DNA of 11,397 nt, from contig DASRVA010000173.1 in the NCBI GenBank assembly GCA_035687745.1, forward strand, positions 1 to 11,397, in the 5' to 3' direction. The notes beneath the pieces were generated by a model, which did not search any database, was not told where the DNA came from, and worked only from the letters and a program-made list of their open reading frames with translations. Of the stretch, positions 8,357 to 11,397 are shown in pieces. This DNA comes from DASRVA01 sp035687745. Its GTDB lineage: Bacteria > Gemmatimonadota > Gemmatimonadetes > JACCXV01 > JAHWKZ01. Made by a program: the position numbers and the translations under genes. Each line of letters starts with the position of its first letter. Within the stretch, counting starts at the first letter, position 1.

Positions 8357-9484
8357 ATGCGACACGCTTGGGCACTCACGTTGAGCGCCTTGGTCGCCTT
8401 CCTGGTGCCGCGCGCCGCGCAGGCCCAGCACGACTACTGGGAGGTGAACCTCCATGGCGGCGCCTTCGCCTACGACCTCGGAATCGACGACGACGACGAC
8501 GAGGACAACACCGACACCGACGTCCTCTTCGGAGCCCGGCTCGCCAAGCATTGGGCGAATGGCTTCGGGATCGGCGCGAACGGCGACTGGATCCTGGCCG
8601 ACAAGATTCCCTTCACCTTTGAAGGGCAGTCCGAGGATCTCGACGTGAACCTTTTCCTGTGGAGTCTGGGGCTGGATTACACGTTCCCCTCCGCGGGAAT
8701 CACGAACTTCTTCGTAACGGCCGGAATCGGAGGGGCTTCGACGTCGATCACCGACATTCCGCCGGACGACGACGATCGGAGCTCGACCGATCTCCTCGTG
8801 CCGGTAGGGCTCGGCGTCAAATTCCACAATGATGCGGAGGACCCGATCTGGGCCATTCGCATCGACGCGCGCGACAACCTGATCTGGCGCGACGACATCG
8901 ACATCGTGGATCCCGAGCCCCAGGAGGATTCGACCGAGCTCGAGAACAACTGGGAGCTGTCGGGCGGGATCTCGTTCTTCTTCGGCGGCGGTCCTTCGGA
9001 GCCCCCGCCCCCGGCCGACACAGATGGCGACGGCGTCACCGACGACCGCGACCAGTGCCCGAACACGCCGCTGGGGACGGCCGTCGACAGCTTCGGGTGC
9101 CCGGTCCCGGTGGATTCGGACGGTGACGGCGTTCCCGACGACCGCGACCAGTGTCCCGAGACGCCGTTCGGCGAGGAGGTCGACAGCGATGGCTGCCCGG
9201 TCGTCGTCGAGCCCGAGCCGGCAGCGGCCTGCGCCGACGGCCGGGACTGGTACCGGTTCAACGAGACGATCTCGGTGGACGGACGGAACTGGGTGAAGTT
9301 CGGCTCCCCGACCACGATCGCCATGGACGAGCTCGTCCAGATCGGCGAGTTCGACGGCGTTCCCGTCTACGTCCGTTCGGACGCGAGACAGCCGTACACC
9401 GAGGCGTACGTGCCGCTCTGCGCCCCGGCCGACACCTACCAGCCGTACCAGGTCGAGCGCGGGGTGCGGGGCACGACCGGCTAG
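8357..9484 (+). CDS. OmpA-like outer-membrane barrel protein with two thrombospondin type 3 repeats and an unrecognised C-terminal domain (barrel paralog 2)
   Basis: A 375-aa protein. ATG 8357 follows AAGGAG and begins a signal peptide (1-24, ending AQAQ). Residues 26-211 form the barrel: YWEVNLHGGAF, IGANGDW (72-78), DLDVNLFLWSLGLDYTFP (94-111) and NNWELSGGISFFFGGG (197-212). Two loops are very acidic (44-50 and 137-140), suggesting cation binding at the surface. A Pro linker leads to two calcium-binding type 3 repeats: DTDGDGVTDDRDQCP at 221-235 and DSDGDGVPDDRDQCP at 253-267, each followed by a GCPV. The last 85 residues (291-375) are not the OmpA peptidoglycan-binding domain. They contain DGRDWYRFNETISVDGRNWV, FDGVPVYVRSDA and YVPLC, with Cys292 and Cys355 able to form a disulfide. 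The gene is monocistronic, closed by the hairpin at 9512-9544. Its role is probably envelope structure or surface contact; the precise function is unknown. Confidence 0.9.
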   Translation: MRHAWALTLSALVAFLVPRAAQAQHDYWEVNLHGGAFAYDLGIDDDDDEDNTDTDVLFGARLAKHWANGFGIGANGDWILADKIPFTFEGQSEDLDVNLFLWSLGLDYTFPSAGITNFFVTAGIGGASTSITDIPPDDDDRSSTDLLVPVGLGVKFHNDAEDPIWAIRIDARDNLIWRDDIDIVDPEPQEDSTELENNWELSGGISFFFGGGPSEPPPPADTDGDGVTDDRDQCPNTPLGTAVDSFGCPVPVDSDGDGVPDDRDQCPETPFGEEVDSDGCPVVVEPEPAAACADGRDWYRFNETISVDGRNWVKFGSPTTIAMDELVQIGEFDGVPVYVRSDARQPYTEAYVPLCAPADTYQPYQVERGVRGTTG

Positions 9485-9511
9485 CCGCCCCACACCGACA
9501 GGCTTCACGAA

Positions 9512-9544
9512 GAAGGCCCCCGTCCCATGCGGGCGGGGGCCTTC
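9512..9544. terminator. Bidirectional intrinsic-type terminator hairpin
   Basis: GAAGGCCCCCG pairs perfectly with CGGGGGCCTTC (11 bp). The inner CCC/GGG adds three more pairs beyond one bulged T, around an ATGC loop. It lies 27 bases after barrel paralog 2 and 35 bases after the end of the opposing peptidoglycan-binding gene, so it can serve both convergent genes. No clear T-run follows on either strand, as is common in GC-rich genomes. Confidence 0.75.
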
Positions 9545-9579
9545 GCATTCCGTGCTGCCGATTCCGGCCGAGCGAACGC

Positions 9580-10299
9580 CTAGGGACGTGGTCGCGGCGG
9601 CCGGCCGCCTCCATCGCCCGCGCCCGGAAGGGCGGGCTGGAGGGTGGCGCCCCGGCTCCGCGAGCGGGGGGGAGGTTGGATCTCGCGGACCCCGATCGAC
9701 GAGCGGGGGATCCCGCGCTGGAGCTGCCCCGCGCCCAGGGCGGGCTCGCCGCCCACGATCACGCCGCTGCCGATGAACGGATGATGACGGTGACGGCGCT
9801 TCCGGAAGTCGTCGTGGAAGAAGAAGCCGGGCAGAAAGCCCGCCGGCAGAAAGCCGGAATCCACTACGTAGACCGGATCGCCAGACGCGGTCCGGACCCC
9901 GGCGGCGCGCCGGATCTCGGCCCGGCCGACCACATCCACGGGGACCCCGAGGGCCAGGATCGTCTCGTAGGATGGACACCCGCACGCCTCCAGGCCGCGC
10001 GCGAGCTGGAACTGCCGGAGCGCGGTCGCGGTCTCGGCGTCGACGAGTCCCGTGCGGACGCCCGGATCGTAACCGGCCCGACCGAGCGCGACCTGGAGGC
10101 GCAGGACCTCGGCCGGCGTCATGGGCTCGAGAACGGTCCGCTCGAGACGGGCGCCCGACGCGTCGACCAGCTCGACGACGCGGATCGCCTGCGCCGGCCC
10201 GATCCGATCCTGAGCGGGAGCGGGGCTCGCGAGCAGGGTCAAGGCCAGGGCGAACGTTGCCGAAGGGGCGGCCCGGCGGGCGATCGATGTGGCACGCAT
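9580..10299 (-). CDS. Exported protein with a peptidoglycan-binding-type (PG_binding_1) domain
   Basis: A 239-aa protein. ATG 10299 is preferred because AGGAGG lies 7 bases upstream and a clear signal peptide follows (1-30, Arg-rich start, ALALTLLA core, end SPAPAQ). Residues about 58-120 match the three-helix PG_binding_1 fold: MTPAEVLRLQVALGRAGYDP, GLVDAETATALRQFQLARGL and ETILALG. This domain usually anchors enzymes or envelope proteins to cell-wall peptides. No catalytic domain accompanies it. The rest has a VDVVGRAEIRRA segment, an aromatic stretch (149-165), a basic cluster RKRRHRHH (166-173) and a Pro/Arg/Gly-rich tail that is probably disordered. A CGC pair lies at 106-108 inside the domain. 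It is transcribed toward barrel paralog 2 and divergent from paralog 3. A role in tethering envelope components is plausible but unproven. Confidence 0.82.
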   Translation of the reverse strand: MRATSIARRAAPSATFALALTLLASPAPAQDRIGPAQAIRVVELVDASGARLERTVLEPMTPAEVLRLQVALGRAGYDPGVRTGLVDAETATALRQFQLARGLEACGCPSYETILALGVPVDVVGRAEIRRAAGVRTASGDPVYVVDSGFLPAGFLPGFFFHDDFRKRRHRHHPFIGSGVIVGGEPALGAGQLQRGIPRSSIGVREIQPPPRSRSRGATLQPALPGAGDGGGRPPRPRP

Positions 10300-10334
10300 G
10301 AATGATCCTCCTCTTCGTAGATGGATCTCGTCAA

Positions 10335-10340
10335 AGTATA
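10335..10340 (-). promoter_or_regulatory. Possible -10 element of the peptidoglycan-binding gene
   Basis: TATACT on the minus strand, one mismatch from consensus, lies 35 bases before the ATG at 10299, leaving a leader of about 30 bases that contains the AGGAGG site. The hexamer is identical to that before the TPR gene. A -35 is not clear. Confidence 0.45.
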
Positions 10341-10402
10341 CACGCTTCGGCGTTCGGGCGTTCTCGCATGCCGCGACCCGCTCCGTAGTTGAGATCCTTT
10401 GC

Positions 10403-10420
10403 GCCGGCGGAAATTCCGGC
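10403..10420. other. Inverted repeat in the divergent gap between the peptidoglycan-binding gene and barrel paralog 3
   Basis: GCCGG and CCGGC flank an 8-base A/T-containing centre (CGGAAATT). It lies about midway in the 208-base gap 10300-10507, about 85 bases upstream of the paralog 3 start. It could be an operator or a small hairpin in the leader. Such GC-rich dyads also arise by chance. No promoter for paralog 3 is convincing in this gap. Confidence 0.25.
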
Positions 10421-10507
10421 CCTACCTTGGGCTCACCCCACCGCGAACGATCCCATCGGATCCGCGAAAAATCAGATGCCGCACCCGCTTCGAAGGAGCA
10501 GGAACCC

Positions 10508-11146
10508 ATGAAGACCACCGCCGGCTTCGCGCTCGGCGCGCTCGCGCTCGTCTTGACGGCGCGGCCCGCCACGGCCCAGTCCCCGGCCAGCCACTACAGC
10601 CACAACAACTACGAGCTGAACCTCCACGCGGGCGCGCTGATCCTGGACGACGACTTCGCGGCTTCGCTCGGCGAGGCCGACGACACGGACCTGCTGCTGG
10701 GGGCGCGGTTCCTCTACAACACGGCCCCGGGATGGGGCTTCGGGGCCAACTTCGACTGGGTCCCGGCGGCTTCGATCGATCTGAGGGGGACGGACGAGGA
10801 CCTGGACGTCAACCTGTTCCTCTACAGCGCCGAGGTGGACTACACGTTCCCGTCCCCCAACCGGCTCCATTTCTTCGTGGGCGGGGGCGTCGGGGCGGCT
10901 ACGATCTCGCTCGGCGACGAGCCGGAGAGGATCGAGGACGACAGCGAGACCGACGTCCTGGTGCCGTTGGCCGCCGGCCTGAAGTTGTTCAGCCGGACCA
11001 CCCGGCAGAGCTGGGCTTTCCGGGCCGAGATCCGGGACAACATCATCTGGCAGGAGACGTTCGACGTGGGCGAGGGGGACGAGGACCCCGAGGCGACCCA
11101 CAACCTGGAGCTGTCGGCGGGCATCTCGCTGTTCTTCGGACCCTGA
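10508..11146 (+). CDS. Outer-membrane beta-barrel protein, barrel only (barrel paralog 3)
   Basis: A 212-aa protein. ATG 10508 follows CGAAGGAGC (GAAGGAG about 9 bases upstream) and opens a signal peptide (1-24, ending ATAQ). The mature part is one barrel domain clearly homologous to paralogs 1 and 2: NYELNLHAGA (34-43), FGANFDWVP (78-86), EDLDVNLFLYSAEVDYTFP (97-115), ETDVLVPLAAGLKLF (147-161), FRAEIRDNIIW (171-181) and a final strand ELSAGISLFFGP (201-212) with Phe near the C-terminus, as the outer-membrane assembly machinery prefers. It stops just where paralogs 1 and 2 pass into the Pro linker and type 3 repeats, so it lacks any periplasmic or calcium-binding part. It is followed 158 bases later by another paralog in the same direction. 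The ligand or function is unknown. Confidence 0.88.
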   Translation: MKTTAGFALGALALVLTARPATAQSPASHYSHNNYELNLHAGALILDDDFAASLGEADDTDLLLGARFLYNTAPGWGFGANFDWVPAASIDLRGTDEDLDVNLFLYSAEVDYTFPSPNRLHFFVGGGVGAATISLGDEPERIEDDSETDVLVPLAAGLKLFSRTTRQSWAFRAEIRDNIIWQETFDVGEGDEDPEATHNLELSAGISLFFGP

Positions 11147-11304
11147 TCTAAGTGCTGATGACTACTACTGTTTGCACAAGTTCAGTTTTTCATGATTCGG
11201 GTGGTACTATTTGTCCAGATTGTGGCCGGAACACGCCGCCGTTCGGCCGGGTAAGGAAAGCCACACGTTCCTCCATCTTCGGACCTGAGCGAAGGGGTGA
11301 TCCC
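11147..11304 (+). promoter_or_regulatory. A/T-richer leader between barrel paralogs 3 and 4
   Basis: The first half is notably less GC-rich than the rest of the window. TACTAT at 11205-11210 is a possible -10 without a clear -35. Downstream, GGCCG (11224-11228) can pair with CGGCC (11244-11248), and CTTCG can pair with CGAAG close to the start, the latter next to the ribosome-binding site GAAGGGG (11291-11297). This would give a leader of about 90 bases with hairpins. No known riboswitch consensus was matched. No good terminator for paralog 3 was found here. Confidence 0.35.
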
Positions 11305-11397
11305 ATGTACCGGCTATCGTTGGTCGCGGCCCTCGGGCTGATCGTGATGCTTCTCGCGGCGGGACCCGCCCGAGCCCAGAACTGGTACGAGCTTAAC
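11305..11397 (+). CDS. N-terminus of a fourth barrel paralog, cut by the window edge
   Basis: The first 31 codons of an open frame. MYRLSLVAALGLIVMLLAAG and PARAQ form a clear signal peptide with a likely cut at residue 24 or 25. It is followed at once by NWYELN, the same opening as the mature part of the other barrels (WELN, YWEVN, YELN). The ATG is supported by GAAGGGG 7 bases upstream. The frame is also open upstream to an ATG at 11158, but that would bury the signal peptide behind 49 residues. Whether it carries type 3 repeats cannot be seen. Confidence 0.75.
   Translation, partial: MYRLSLVAALGLIVMLLAAGPARAQNWYELN

Noticed and set aside
8357..9484. A complete OmpA protein with a peptidoglycan-binding C-terminal domain
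   Set aside because: The characteristic OmpA-C helices and the diaminopimelate-binding motif (N-x-x-L-S-x-x-R-A) are absent; the C-terminal 85 residues are something else.
11158..11304. N-terminal extension of barrel paralog 4 from ATG 11158
   Set aside because: It would place 49 residues ahead of a clear signal peptide. The ATG at 11305 has a good ribosome-binding site, and the other paralogs start at the same point relative to the mature barrel.
11147..11304. Cyclic di-GMP or cobalamin riboswitch
   Set aside because: A short GGAAAGCCAC run recalls parts of these motifs, but the other conserved blocks and stems are missing.

Overview
The window is strongly GC-rich with G/C-ending codons and carries ten protein-coding genes, two of them cut by the window ends. 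Nearly all exported products have a signal peptide that ends in Ala-Gln next to the likely cleavage site. That trait, the diderm envelope proteins (outer-membrane barrels, thrombospondin type 3 repeats, a peptidoglycan-binding domain, Ig-like repeats) and the His-rich TPR family suggest an uncultured Gram-negative bacterium, most like Gemmatimonadota. This is an inference from style, not a marker-gene assignment.

Layout, left to right. A barrel protein with type 3 repeats (barrel paralog 1) runs leftward out of the window. Divergent from it is a rightward 740-aa exported protein made of three 612-bp Ig-like repeat pairs and a DUF11 domain, followed by an overlapping small BIG2-type lipoprotein gene. 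The DUF11 domain looks split between these two genes. Converging on them is a leftward block: a secreted His-rich TPR protein, an acyl-CoA dehydrogenase, and upstream of the dehydrogenase, with an ATGA overlap, a sucrase/ferredoxin-like [2Fe-2S] protein. Divergent from the ferredoxin is an EamA-type permease. Then come barrel paralog 2 (two type 3 repeats plus an unrecognised C-terminal domain), a strong bidirectional hairpin, a leftward secreted peptidoglycan-binding-fold protein, barrel paralog 3 (barrel only) and the first 31 codons of barrel paralog 4.

The main theme is a local family of four paralogous outer-membrane barrel genes with the same N-terminal and end-of-barrel motifs but different C-terminal equipment, set among other surface and periplasmic proteins. 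The second theme is a metabolic pair, ferredoxin and acyl-CoA dehydrogenase, joined by a stop/start overlap, which hints at a redox link. Several genes without a Shine-Dalgarno have a TAnnnT-like hexamer 8 to 10 bases before the start, suggesting leaderless transcripts. No tRNA, rRNA, CRISPR array, transposase or phage gene was seen. No gene-free stretch exceeds about 210 bases.
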